A stretch of 64,000 nt of DNA from Kitasatospora purpeofusca (GTDB lineage: Bacteria > Actinomycetota > Actinomycetes > Streptomycetales > Streptomycetaceae). The stretch lies in the NCBI RefSeq assembly GCF_000718025.1, contig NZ_JODS01000008.1:1-64000 (forward strand), read 5' to 3'. Shown here piece after piece: positions 16,850 through 24,412 of this stretch. Below the pieces are notes generated by a model, which saw only the letters and a program-made list of their open reading frames with translations, searched no databases and had not been told where the DNA came from. The translations under genes and the position numbers were made by a program. The stretch's first letter is position 1; each line of letters begins with the position of its first letter.

Positions 16850-16880
16850 GACATGATATGTCGACGAAAGGTATATGTAG
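16850..16880. promoter_or_regulatory. Probable PadR autoregulatory operator
   Basis: GACATGATATGTC (16850-16862) is a dyad of ACAT/ATGT half-sites; TATATGTAG (16872-16880) shares ATATGTAG, inverted, with the operator at 12410-12417. The element ends four bases before the padR ATG, so binding would block both transcription and a very short leader. Confidence 0.65.
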
Positions 16881-16884
16881 CTCC

Positions 16885-17292
16885 ATGACTGAACGGGCGA
16901 TGCAAGAGCCGACGCTGCTCCTGCTGACCGCGCTGGCCGACGCCCCGCGGCACGGCTACGCGCTGATCCAGGAGATCGCCGCGATCTCGGACGGCCGGGT
17001 GAAGATGCGCACCGGCACCCTGTACGGCGCGCTGGACCGGCTGCTGCAGCAGGGGCTGATCGAGGTCGCGGCCGAGGAGATCGTCGACGGCCGGGCCCGG
17101 CGCACCTACGCCCTCACCGACGGCGGGCGCGGTGCGCTGACCACCGAGGCGGAGCGGCTGAGCGCCGTCGCCGAGGAGGCCCAGCGGCGGCTGGCCGCCG
17201 TCCGCGAGCCGTCCGCCCGCCCGGCTGCCGTCCGCCCCGCGGCCGGGGGCGGCAAGCTAGCGTTCTTCAAGGTCAGGGGGGCATTCTCATGA
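16885..17292 (+). CDS. PadR family transcriptional regulator
   Basis: A 135-residue PadR regulator: EPTLLLLTALADAPRHGYAL opens the winged helix, KMRTGTLYGALDRLLQQGLI is the recognition-helix region and RRTYALTDGGRGAL the wing, followed by a short helical C-terminus. PadR proteins repress genes for detoxification or transport and release DNA on ligand binding. The ATG at 16885 is used. The stop overlaps the next start (ATGA, 17289-17292), so the downstream membrane protein is co-translated. The shared operator motif links it to the exporter at 12480-15985. The ligand is unknown. Confidence 0.92.
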   Translation: MTERAMQEPTLLLLTALADAPRHGYALIQEIAAISDGRVKMRTGTLYGALDRLLQQGLIEVAAEEIVDGRARRTYALTDGGRGALTTEAERLSAVAEEAQRRLAAVREPSARPAAVRPAAGGGKLAFFKVRGAFS

Positions 17293-18254
17293 CGATCCAG
17301 TTCTTCCCGGGATCCACCGACCCGGTGGCGTTCCGGGCCGCGCTCCGGCTCTACCCGGCCCGCTACCGGCGCGAGCGCGGCGACGAGCTGTCCGCCGTCT
17401 TCGCCGACTCCACGGCCGAGGGCGGCAAGCTCGCCACCGCGCGCGAGGTGTTCGACCTCGGCGCGTACGGGCTGCGGATGCGCGCCGGCCTGACCGCCTC
17501 GTCCACCGCCGGGCGGCTGTTCGCGCTGGCGGCGCCGCTGGTCGCCGGGGCGATCGCGGGGCTGGGGCTGACCCGGGTCCTGCACGACGCGACCAGCCAG
17601 GCACCGGTGTGGATGTGGGAGCTGCCGGACCGCGCGGTGCGGGTCCCCTTCTACGCCTCGTACTACGGCGCGCTGCTGGTGCCGCTGCTGCTGGTCGGCG
17701 CGGTGCTGGCCGGCCGGTGGCGGCTCGCCCGGACGGCGGCCGGCGCGCTGGCGGCCGTCGGTGCGCTGGGGGTGGCGCTGGCGCTCCTGGTCCAGCCCGA
17801 CTTCTGGCTGGTGTTCAACAAGTCCTGCGAGGCGACCCCGCAACTGTTCGCCGGACTGCTGTTCGCGCTCGCGCCCCAGGAACTGCTGCGGCGGCGCCAG
17901 ACCTGGAGCGACCGGGCGATGGTGCTGGCCGCGGCGGCGGGCGGCGGGCTGGTCCTGGTGGCGCAGGACTTCTACAGCTCCTGGGTGCTGATGGACGGAA
18001 GGGCGGGCGCGGCGCTGGTGCTCCTCCCGCTGCTGACGCTGCTCTTCGTGGCGCGCGACCGGCTGGTCCCGGCCGCGATGGGGCTGGCGGTGCTGCCGCT
18101 GACCCTGACGTTCAGCCTGTTCCAGATCTGGCAGTCGATCGGCGGGGTCTGGCGGCTGATGCCGGTGGTGGGCCTGGCGCTGGTGGCGACGATGCTGGCC
18201 GGTGGGCTGCTGCACCGCGATACCGGGGCGGGAGGTCACCGGAGCCTCGCCTGA
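17289..18254 (+). CDS. Integral membrane protein co-translated with PadR
   Basis: A 321-residue protein with a cytoplasmic N-terminal helix pair (RLYPARYRRERGDELSAVF, a motif often seen in membrane proteins partnered with PadR regulators) and about eight hydrophobic segments from residue 75 onward. I do not recognise a catalytic motif or ABC signature. The tight PadR coupling suggests it senses the membrane or modulates the regulator, or is an accessory to the PadR-controlled exporter. Start ATG at 17289 follows GGGGGCATTCTC; translation is probably by reinitiation. Function unproven. Confidence 0.75.
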   Translation: MTIQFFPGSTDPVAFRAALRLYPARYRRERGDELSAVFADSTAEGGKLATAREVFDLGAYGLRMRAGLTASSTAGRLFALAAPLVAGAIAGLGLTRVLHDATSQAPVWMWELPDRAVRVPFYASYYGALLVPLLLVGAVLAGRWRLARTAAGALAAVGALGVALALLVQPDFWLVFNKSCEATPQLFAGLLFALAPQELLRRRQTWSDRAMVLAAAAGGGLVLVAQDFYSSWVLMDGRAGAALVLLPLLTLLFVARDRLVPAAMGLAVLPLTLTFSLFQIWQSIGGVWRLMPVVGLALVATMLAGGLLHRDTGAGGHRSLA

Positions 18255-18283
18255 GCGGGGACGGCCGGGGCCTTGCCGCTCCG

Positions 18284-18327
18284 AACGGCCGGACGACCGG
18301 GTTGTGGACCCGGAGCGTCCGGCCGTT
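18284..18327. terminator. Hairpin after the PadR operon
   Basis: AACGGCCGGACG (18284-18295) pairs with CGTCCGGCCGTT (18316-18327); CCGGG and CCCGG extend the stem inside. It is followed by imperfect repeats (GCCGTTC...CCGGGG) up to about 18400, upstream of cutC. Confidence 0.65.
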
Positions 18328-18453
18328 CCGCGTTTTCCGGGGTGCGCCGTTCTCCGGGGGCGCGCCGTTCCGTGCTTTCCGGGGCATGCGCGTTGTCCGG
18401 CCAAGTGGCCGCACGGGGCTCGCCGGGGCCGGGGCGATGTGGCACTCTGTCTA

Positions 18454-18469
18454 ATATGTCTAGACCAAT
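18454..18469. promoter_or_regulatory. DasR-like site overlapping the cutC start codon
   Basis: ATATGTCTAGACCAAT matches about 13 of 16 dre positions with a perfect GTCTAGAC core (18458-18465). It covers the cutC ATG. The match could arise partly from coding constraint (Met-Ser-Arg-Pro), so it needs testing. Confidence 0.4.
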
Positions 18470-19142
18470 TTTCGAAGTCATCGCGCTGACGCCCCAGGAT
18501 GCCCAGGCCGCCGAGTCGGGCGGCGCCGACCGGCTCGAACTGGTCACCGACATGGCCGCCGACGGCCTCACCCCCGGGGTGGAGGACTTCGCCAAGATCC
18601 GGGCCGCCGTCGACCTCCCGCTGCGGGTGATGCTCCGGATCCGGGACGGCTTCGCCCCCGGCGACCTGGACGAGCTGCGCGACCGCGCCGCCGCGCTCCG
18701 GGCCGAGGGTGCCGACGAGTTCGTCCTCGGCTTCCTCGACGCCGACGGCGCCGTCGACCTGGCCGCGACCGAGGCCGTCGCCGAGGCGATCGCCGGCTGC
18801 CGCTGGACCTTCCACCGGGCGATCGACCACAGCGCCGACCGGGCCGCCGTCCGGGCCGCCGTCGGCGCGCTGCCCGGCCTGGACACCTTCCTCACCTCCG
18901 GCGCGGCCGGCGGCGTGGACGCGGGCCTCGACGTCCTGCTGGCCGAGCTGGCCCGGGCCGGCGAGCCCGGCCACACCCAGCGGATCCTCATCGGCGGCGG
19001 CCTGCGGGCCGAGCACCTGCCGGGGCTGCGCGGGGCCGGTTTCGACGCCTTCCACGTCGGCGGCGCGGTGCGGGTCGACGGCTGGCAGTCGCCGGTGGAC
19101 GTCGCCAAGGTCGCCGAGTGGCGGGCGCTGATCGACGGCTGA
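18456..19142 (+). CDS. cutC: CutC family protein
   Basis: A 228-residue TIM-barrel of the CutC family: FEVIALTPQDAQAAESGGA, then GADRLELVTDMAADG, PLRVMLRIRDGF, FHRAIDH and LTSGAA(GG). The family was named for copper homeostasis in E. coli, but that phenotype was later traced to the MicL small RNA, so the biochemical role is open. The ATG at 18456 has no recognisable ribosome site, so a leaderless transcript is possible. A DasR-like sequence covers the start. It is convergent with the helD-like gene across a 17-base hairpin. Confidence 0.85.
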   Translation: MSRPIFEVIALTPQDAQAAESGGADRLELVTDMAADGLTPGVEDFAKIRAAVDLPLRVMLRIRDGFAPGDLDELRDRAAALRAEGADEFVLGFLDADGAVDLAATEAVAEAIAGCRWTFHRAIDHSADRAAVRAAVGALPGLDTFLTSGAAGGVDAGLDVLLAELARAGEPGHTQRILIGGGLRAEHLPGLRGAGFDAFHVGGAVRVDGWQSPVDVAKVAEWRALIDG

Positions 19143-19155
19143 GCAGTCGGCTCCA

Positions 19156-19199
19156 CGACGGCCGGGCGACGGCGAGCAGTGCCCGTCGCCCGGCCGTCG
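19156..19199. terminator. Bidirectional terminator between cutC and helD-like gene
   Basis: 17-base perfect stem (19156-19172 with 19183-19199), 10-base loop, shared by two convergent genes. Confidence 0.82.
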
Positions 19200-19227
19200 C
19201 TCGTCGCCCGGCCGTCGCCCGTCGGGG

Positions 19228-21279
19228 TCAGCTCAACTGCGCCGGCAGCGGCTCGGCGTGCAGCACCTCCAGGCCGGAGACCGCACGGGTCAGCGCCACG
19301 TACAGCCGCCGCAGCCCGGTCCGCTCGTCCGGCTCGCCCGCGACCACCGCGGCCGGCTCGTCCAGCACCACGTAGTCGTACTCCAGCCCCTTCGCCAGCG
19401 AGGCCGGGACCAGGGTCAGCCGGGCCTCCGCGCTGGTCTCGGCGCCCGGGGCGAGGTGCGCCAGCCCGGCCGCCGTCAGCGCCTCGGCCAGCAGCGGCAC
19501 CCGCGCGTCGGCGGCGATCAGACCGGTCGAGCCCTCCCGGCCGAGCGCCCGCAGACAGGCCTCGACCACGGCCTCGGTGCGCTCCTCCGGCTCGACCCGG
19601 CGGACCGTCAGCGAGCCCGGGGCCTCACGGACCGAACCGGCCGGCGCCAGCCCGGGGGCGATCGACGGCAGCAGCCGGGAGGCGTACGCGATGACCTCCT
19701 CCGGCACCCGGAAGCCCTTGGTCAGCTCCTCGATGTGCGCGGCCGGCTTGCCCAGGTGGTGCAGCGCCTCCGGCCAACTCGCCGTCGCCCATGGGGTGGT
19801 GCCCTGGGCGATGTCGCCGAGCACGGTCGCCGAGCCGGTGCTGCAGCGGCGGCCGACCGCCCGGTACTGCATCGGCGAGAGGTCCTGCGCCTCGTCCAGC
19901 ACCACGTGCCCGAGCGAGGCGGTGCGCCGCACCAGGTCCATCGCCTCGTCGACCAGCACGGCGTCGGCGGGGGTCCAGCGGGCGGTCCGCACCGAGCGGC
20001 CCGGCCTGGGCCACAGCACGGCGGCCTGCTCCTCGGCGGTCAGCACCCCCTCCGCGCACCCGGCCAGGAACTCCGGGTCGGACAGCAGCCGCAGCACCAG
20101 CTTGGCCGGGTCGACCGCGGGCCAGCACTGCTTGACCGTCGCCTTCACGGCGGCGTTGCGGGCCACCGCGTCCTGCACCCGGTCGTCCGGGGCCTCGCCG
20201 GACTGCTCCATCTTCAGCAGCACGGCGTGCGCGATCCGCTGCGGCAGTGCCTCCGCGGCCGCGCCGTAACGGGTCTCCCGGCCCTTCAACTCCTCGATGA
20301 TCTCCGTCAGTTCGTGGACCGGGACGCGCCAGCGGCGGGAGCCGCGGACCACCACGCAGGGCTCGGTGGGCAGCGCGATGCCGGAGCGCACCGCCCGCCG
20401 CAGCACCTCCGCCATCCGGGCGTCGCCCTTCAGCCGGGCCGCCTCGGCGGAGTCCTCGCCGCGCACCTCGACATGCCCGACCAACTGCTGCACGGTCGCC
20501 TGGGCGACGTCCAGCTCGCCGAGCGCGGGCAGCACCTGCTCGATGTAGGAGAGGAAGGCGTTGTTGGGACCGATCACCAGGGTGCCGGTGCGGGCCAGCC
20601 GCTCCCGGTGCGCGTACAGCAGGTACGCCACCCGGTGCAGGCCGACGGCGGTCTTCCCGGTGCCGGGCGCGCCCTGCACGCAGAGGGTGCCGGAGATGTC
20701 GGCGCGGACGATCTCGTCCTGCTCCGGCTGGATGGTGGCCACGATGTCGCGCATCGGGCCGACGCGGGGCTTCTCGATCTCGGCGGCCAGCAGGGCGGAG
20801 GCGGTGTCGCCCTCGGCCGGATCGGTGAGGTGCTCGTCCTCGTACGCGGTCAGCTCGCCGCCGGTGTAGCCGAAGCGGCGGCGGCGCTCGACGTCCATCG
20901 GTTCGGTGCGGCTGGCCCGGTAGAACGGCTGGGAGACCGGCGCGCGCCAGTCGATCACCATCGGGTCGCCGTGGGCGTCGTGCACGTGCCGGCGCCCGAT
21001 GTAGAAGCTGTCCCCGCCGGAGCCCTCGCTCAACTCCTCGCCGATCGCGTGCAGGTAGTCGAGCCGGCCGAAGAACAGCGGGGTGTGGGAGAGGTCGGCC
21101 AGGGCGGCGATCCGGGCCTCGATCTGCTTGTGCAGCACGATGGCGGTGACCCAGGTGCCGGTCACGTCGCTGATGTCGAGGGACTCGACGTCCTCGCGCA
21201 TCGAGCGCAGGGCGGACCTGGACGCGGCCAGGTGGTCCCGCTCGCGCTGCAGGGGGTCGGTGGTGGGGGTGGCGGGCAC
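19228..21279 (-). CDS. HelD-like RNA polymerase-recycling ATPase (UvrD/Rep superfamily)
   Basis: A 683-residue SF1 ATPase. A short N-terminal coiled segment (RERDHLAASRSALRSMRED) corresponds to the HelD secondary-channel arm; FFGRLDY...IDWRAPVSQPFYRA is a HelD family hallmark; Walker A is GAPGTGKT (203-210); DEAQDLSPMQYRA is motif II; RRLYVALTRA is motif VI. HelD proteins pry stalled or drug-bound RNA polymerase from DNA; Streptomyces HelR gives rifamycin tolerance. The start is a GTG at 21277-21279 after GGAAGG. I found no convincing rifamycin-associated element upstream. True DNA helicases of the UvrD group lack the RLDY/IDWRAP block, so HelD is preferred. Confidence 0.85.
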   Translation of the reverse strand: MPATPTTDPLQRERDHLAASRSALRSMREDVESLDISDVTGTWVTAIVLHKQIEARIAALADLSHTPLFFGRLDYLHAIGEELSEGSGGDSFYIGRRHVHDAHGDPMVIDWRAPVSQPFYRASRTEPMDVERRRRFGYTGGELTAYEDEHLTDPAEGDTASALLAAEIEKPRVGPMRDIVATIQPEQDEIVRADISGTLCVQGAPGTGKTAVGLHRVAYLLYAHRERLARTGTLVIGPNNAFLSYIEQVLPALGELDVAQATVQQLVGHVEVRGEDSAEAARLKGDARMAEVLRRAVRSGIALPTEPCVVVRGSRRWRVPVHELTEIIEELKGRETRYGAAAEALPQRIAHAVLLKMEQSGEAPDDRVQDAVARNAAVKATVKQCWPAVDPAKLVLRLLSDPEFLAGCAEGVLTAEEQAAVLWPRPGRSVRTARWTPADAVLVDEAMDLVRRTASLGHVVLDEAQDLSPMQYRAVGRRCSTGSATVLGDIAQGTTPWATASWPEALHHLGKPAAHIEELTKGFRVPEEVIAYASRLLPSIAPGLAPAGSVREAPGSLTVRRVEPEERTEAVVEACLRALGREGSTGLIAADARVPLLAEALTAAGLAHLAPGAETSAEARLTLVPASLAKGLEYDYVVLDEPAAVVAGEPDERTGLRRLYVALTRAVSGLEVLHAEPLPAQLS

Positions 21280-21628
21280 AGCGAACCTTCCCGGCTGCCC
21301 CGGGGACCGGGCGCAGCGGATCGTAGGAGCTCACGGTGGATACAGCCGACCGGTTGCCGTGCGGTCGGCACCTCCCCCGGCTGCCCGCGCGACTTCAGCG
21401 GGTACCACGGTTCGGGAGGGGGCAGACGGACGATCCTAGACCCTCTCTTCCGGGTCACGCCAGCGACCGCCCGGCGTGACCCGGGGGAGAGGGCCCGGCC
21501 GCGTCGGCCTCCGGGTTCCACCCCCGACGGACTCGGGGCCTCCGTACTCCGGGAGGACGACCTACGTCCCGCCGGATACGGCCTTCGGGGTGATGGCGGC
21601 GGCCGTTCGGGTGCCTACCGTGGAATAC
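21280..21628. other. Divergent intergenic region
   Basis: No gene is supported. It must hold the promoters of the helD-like gene (leftward) and the 52-residue peptide gene (rightward). TACCGT at 21616-21621 lies so close to the ATG at 21629 that a leaderless transcript is likely. No convincing operator was seen. Confidence 0.4.
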
Positions 21629-21787
21629 ATGAGCACACAGCACCGCACCCGCACCGCCCCGTCCGGCTCCACCGCCACCACCGGCCGCCGCCGCAACCCC
21701 CTCACCACCACCGTCCGCAACGTCGGCATCGCCCTGGACACCGCCGCGCGCGTGATCCTCCTCGGGCGCGACGGCGTCCGCTACTGA
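21629..21787 (+). CDS. Small basic conserved-looking protein
   Basis: A 52-residue protein: a Ser/Thr/Arg-rich N-terminal half (STQHRTRTAPSGSTATTGRR) and an ordered-looking end, NVGIALDTAARVILLGRDG. The ATG at 21629 has no ribosome site but a TACCGT -10-like box 8 bases upstream. It is short, but coding-type third-position GC and the amphipathic C-terminal helix support it. It ends 51 bases before the convergent XPB gene. Function unknown. Confidence 0.55.
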   Translation: MSTQHRTRTAPSGSTATTGRRRNPLTTTVRNVGIALDTAARVILLGRDGVRY

Positions 21788-21837
21788 GCGCTCCGCCCCG
21801 CTGAGCCCTCCGCTCCGCCGGGCCCCCGGCCCAGCCG

Positions 21838-23475
21838 CTACAGCACGTCGTCCGCGTCGATGATGCGGTAGGCGTAGCCCTGTTCGGCGAGGAAGCGCTG
21901 GCGGTGGGCCGCGAAGTCCTGGTCGACGGTGTCCCGGGCGACCACGGAGTAGAAGTGGGCGGAGTGGCCGTCCGCCTTGGGGCGCAGGACCCGGCCGAGG
22001 CGCTGGGCCTCCTCCTGCCGGGATCCGAAGGTCCCGGAGACCTGGATGGCGACGGTCGCCTCCGGCAGGTCGATCGAGAAGTTGGCCACCTTGGAGACGA
22101 CGAGGACGCCGATCTCCTTGTTGCGGAAGGCCTCGAAGAGCTTCTCGCGCTGCGCGTTGCTGGTCTCGCCCTTGATCACCGGGGCGTCCAGGACCTCGCC
22201 GAGCTCGTCGAGCTGGTCGATGTACTGGCCGATGATCAGCGTCTGGTCCTTCTCGTGCTTCTTGACCAGCGCCTCCACCACCCGGCGCTTGGTCGCCGTG
22301 GTGGCGCAGAACCGGTAGCGCTCCTCCGGCTCGGCGGTGGCGTAGGCGAGCCGCTCGGAGTCGGTCAGGGTGACCCGGACCTCGCAGCAGTCGGCGGGCG
22401 CGATGTAGCCCTGCGCCTCGATCTCCTTCCACGGCGCGTCGAAGCGCTTCGGGCCGATGAGGCTGAACACGTCGCCCTCGCGGCCGTCCTCGCGCACCAG
22501 GGTGGCGGTCAGGCCGAGCCGGCGGCGGGCCTGGAGGTCGGCGGTGAACTTGAACACCGGGGCCGGCAGCAGGTGGACCTCGTCGTAGACGACCAGGCCC
22601 CAGTTGCGGGCGTCGAACAGCTCCAGGTGGGCGTAGACGCCCTTCCGCTTGGTGGTCATCACCTGGTAGGTCGCGATGGTGACCGGGCGGATCTCCTTCC
22701 TGGTGCCGCTGTACTCGCCGATCTCGTCCTCGGTCAGCGAGGTCCGCTTCACCAGCTCGTGCTTCCACTGGCGGGCCGAGACGGTGTTGGTGACCAGGAT
22801 CAGCGTGGTCGACTTGGCGTGCGCCATGGCCGCCGCGCCGACCAGGGTCTTGCCGGCGCCGCAGGGCAGCACGACCACGCCCGAGCCGCCGTGCCAGAAC
22901 CCCTCGACCGCCTGCGCCTGGTAGGGGCGCAGGCTCCAGCCGTCCTCGGCCAGCTCGATCGGGTGCGCCTCGCCGTCCACGTAGCCGGCGAAGTCCTCGG
23001 CGGGCCAGCCGAGCTTGAGCAGCACCTGCTTGATCTGGCCGCGCTCCGAGGGGTGCACGACCACGGTGTCCGGGTCGACGCGTTCGCCGACCAGCGGCAC
23101 GATCTTCTTGGAACGCAGCACCTCCTCCAGCACCGGGCGGTCGGTGGTGCTCAGCACCAGGCCGTGGGTGGGGTGCTTGGTCAGCCGCAGCCGCCCGTAC
23201 CTGGCCATCGTGTCGGCCACGTCGACCAGCAGCGCGTGCGGCACCGGGTAGCGGGAGTACGTCACCAGGGCGTCGACGACCTGCTCGGCGTCATGGCCCG
23301 CGGCCCGCGCGTTCCACAGCCCGAGCGGCGTCACCCGGTACGTGTGCACGTGCTCCGGCGCCCGCTCCAGCTCGGCGAACGGCGCGATGGCCCGCCGGCA
23401 TTCGGCGGCCTTGGGGTGGTCGATCTCCAGGAGAAGAGTTTTGTCGCTCTGGACGATGAGCGGTCCGTCGTTCAC
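21838..23475 (-). CDS. Bacterial XPB-type DNA repair helicase
   Basis: A 545-residue SF2 helicase. Residues 1-170 hold the XPB damage-recognition-like N-domain; WSLRPYQAQAVEGF is the Q-motif region; Walker A is PCGAGKT; motif II is DEVH; GLTATLVREDGRE contains the RED motif of XPB; EAQRLGRVLRPK is motif VI. It unwinds DNA 3' to 5' in repair or transcription-coupled processes. Start is a GTG at 23473-23475. A large helicase-associated WYL protein is encoded 0.9 kb downstream on the same strand (24413-26917 reads toward this gene), separated by two small genes; the pair is widespread in actinobacteria. Confidence 0.93.
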   Translation of the reverse strand: MNDGPLIVQSDKTLLLEIDHPKAAECRRAIAPFAELERAPEHVHTYRVTPLGLWNARAAGHDAEQVVDALVTYSRYPVPHALLVDVADTMARYGRLRLTKHPTHGLVLSTTDRPVLEEVLRSKKIVPLVGERVDPDTVVVHPSERGQIKQVLLKLGWPAEDFAGYVDGEAHPIELAEDGWSLRPYQAQAVEGFWHGGSGVVVLPCGAGKTLVGAAAMAHAKSTTLILVTNTVSARQWKHELVKRTSLTEDEIGEYSGTRKEIRPVTIATYQVMTTKRKGVYAHLELFDARNWGLVVYDEVHLLPAPVFKFTADLQARRRLGLTATLVREDGREGDVFSLIGPKRFDAPWKEIEAQGYIAPADCCEVRVTLTDSERLAYATAEPEERYRFCATTATKRRVVEALVKKHEKDQTLIIGQYIDQLDELGEVLDAPVIKGETSNAQREKLFEAFRNKEIGVLVVSKVANFSIDLPEATVAIQVSGTFGSRQEEAQRLGRVLRPKADGHSAHFYSVVARDTVDQDFAAHRQRFLAEQGYAYRIIDADDVL

Positions 23476-23589
23476 GCGGGGAAGCCCTCCACTGGCTGAC
23501 AGGTCTGTCGGGTCCGCGGGTCCTGCGGCACGCCGACCCTCCAGTGTCGCGCATCCGGCCGGGTGGACGGCACCGCCCCGGGCGAGCGG

Positions 23590-23994
23590 CTACTTCCACT
23601 CGTAGTAGACGCCGGTGGACTTGCCGTCCGGGGCGACCTCGTACTCGAAGAGGCCGACGACGTGGTTGAGGCGGTCGAGCTGCGCCGAGGGGGTGGAGAA
23701 GAAGAGGGCGCCGCGCCAGCTGGTGCCGCCGCCCTCGGTGAAGCGGCCGAGCGCGGTGCCGTGCCAGACGACGCTCTGGCCGTCGGCCGTCATGTCGACG
23801 CCCTGGCCCTCGCCGCGCAGACCGCCGTCGGCGCGCACCTCGGACTCGTAGGTGCCGAAGCCGTTGACCTCGGTGCCGTAGTAGCTGCCCTTGGACTCGA
23901 ACGAGACCTCGACCACGACGTGGCCGTCCCCGGCGTCGAGGACGCGGCGGCCGGTGTCCCGGTTCTCGGTCCGGCCGATGAGATCGCCGAGCAT
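23590..23994 (-). CDS. Conserved hypothetical protein (small beta-rich)
   Basis: A 134-residue protein beginning LGDLIGRTENRDTGRRVLD, with many beta-type segments (VVVEVSFESKGSYYGTEVNG, GTYESEVRADGG) and a Tyr/Trp-rich end (YEVAPDGKSTGVYYEWK). The pattern fits a small beta-barrel lipocalin-like fold, but no active site is visible. The ATG at 23994 is preferred because AAAGGAG lies 6 bases upstream; an in-frame GTG at 24012 is less suitable. It lies between the XPB helicase and a divergent small secreted protein. Confidence 0.75.
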   Translation of the reverse strand: MLGDLIGRTENRDTGRRVLDAGDGHVVVEVSFESKGSYYGTEVNGFGTYESEVRADGGLRGEGQGVDMTADGQSVVWHGTALGRFTEGGGTSWRGALFFSTPSAQLDRLNHVVGLFEYEVAPDGKSTGVYYEWK

Positions 23995-24123
23995 GATGAC
24001 TCCTTTCGTCACCCCCGTGATTCCGGACTACGCCGGTGGAGGCGGGGCGTCAACCGCCGGCACGGGCCGTGCGTCCGGGGACGCGGGGGGTGACCGTGGC
24101 GGGAGTGGCTCGTTGATCCCTGC

Positions 24124-24402
24124 ATGAACAAGTCGAAGCGTGTCCTCACCGCTCTCGCCCTCGCCGGTACGGCCTTCGCCGCCACCGCCTCCTCGGCCGG
24201 TTCCGCGCACGCGGTCGCGGGCGTCGGCGAGGGGCCCGGCGGGCTGCTCGCGGCGCCCGGGTTCCTGCTCGCGGACCTGGCCGGGGCGAACTCCGTGATG
24301 CCGGTCGGGCAGGGCGACCTCGCGGCCATGGCGGACAAGGCGATGAAGCAGAAGCAGGCCGAGGAGGCCCAGCAGCAGCAGGCTCAGCAGCAGGGCCACT
24401 GA
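24124..24402 (+). CDS. Small secreted protein with Gln-rich tail
   Basis: A 92-residue precursor with a signal peptide (MNKSKR, hydrophobic ALALAGTAFAATA, cleavage probably after AGSAHA). The mature part is Gly/Ala/Leu-rich and ends in a charged, Gln-rich helix (KQKQAEEAQQQQAQQQGH). It may associate with the cell surface; no family is recognised. It is monocistronic, reading toward the convergent helicase-associated gene whose stop lies 10 bases beyond. Confidence 0.75.
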   Translation: MNKSKRVLTALALAGTAFAATASSAGSAHAVAGVGEGPGGLLAAPGFLLADLAGANSVMPVGQGDLAAMADKAMKQKQAEEAQQQQAQQQGH

Positions 24403-24412
24403 GCCCGGGCGG

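Noticed and set aside
21280..21520. Rifamycin-associated element upstream of the HelD-like gene
   Set aside because: No convincing long inverted repeat of the expected type is present.
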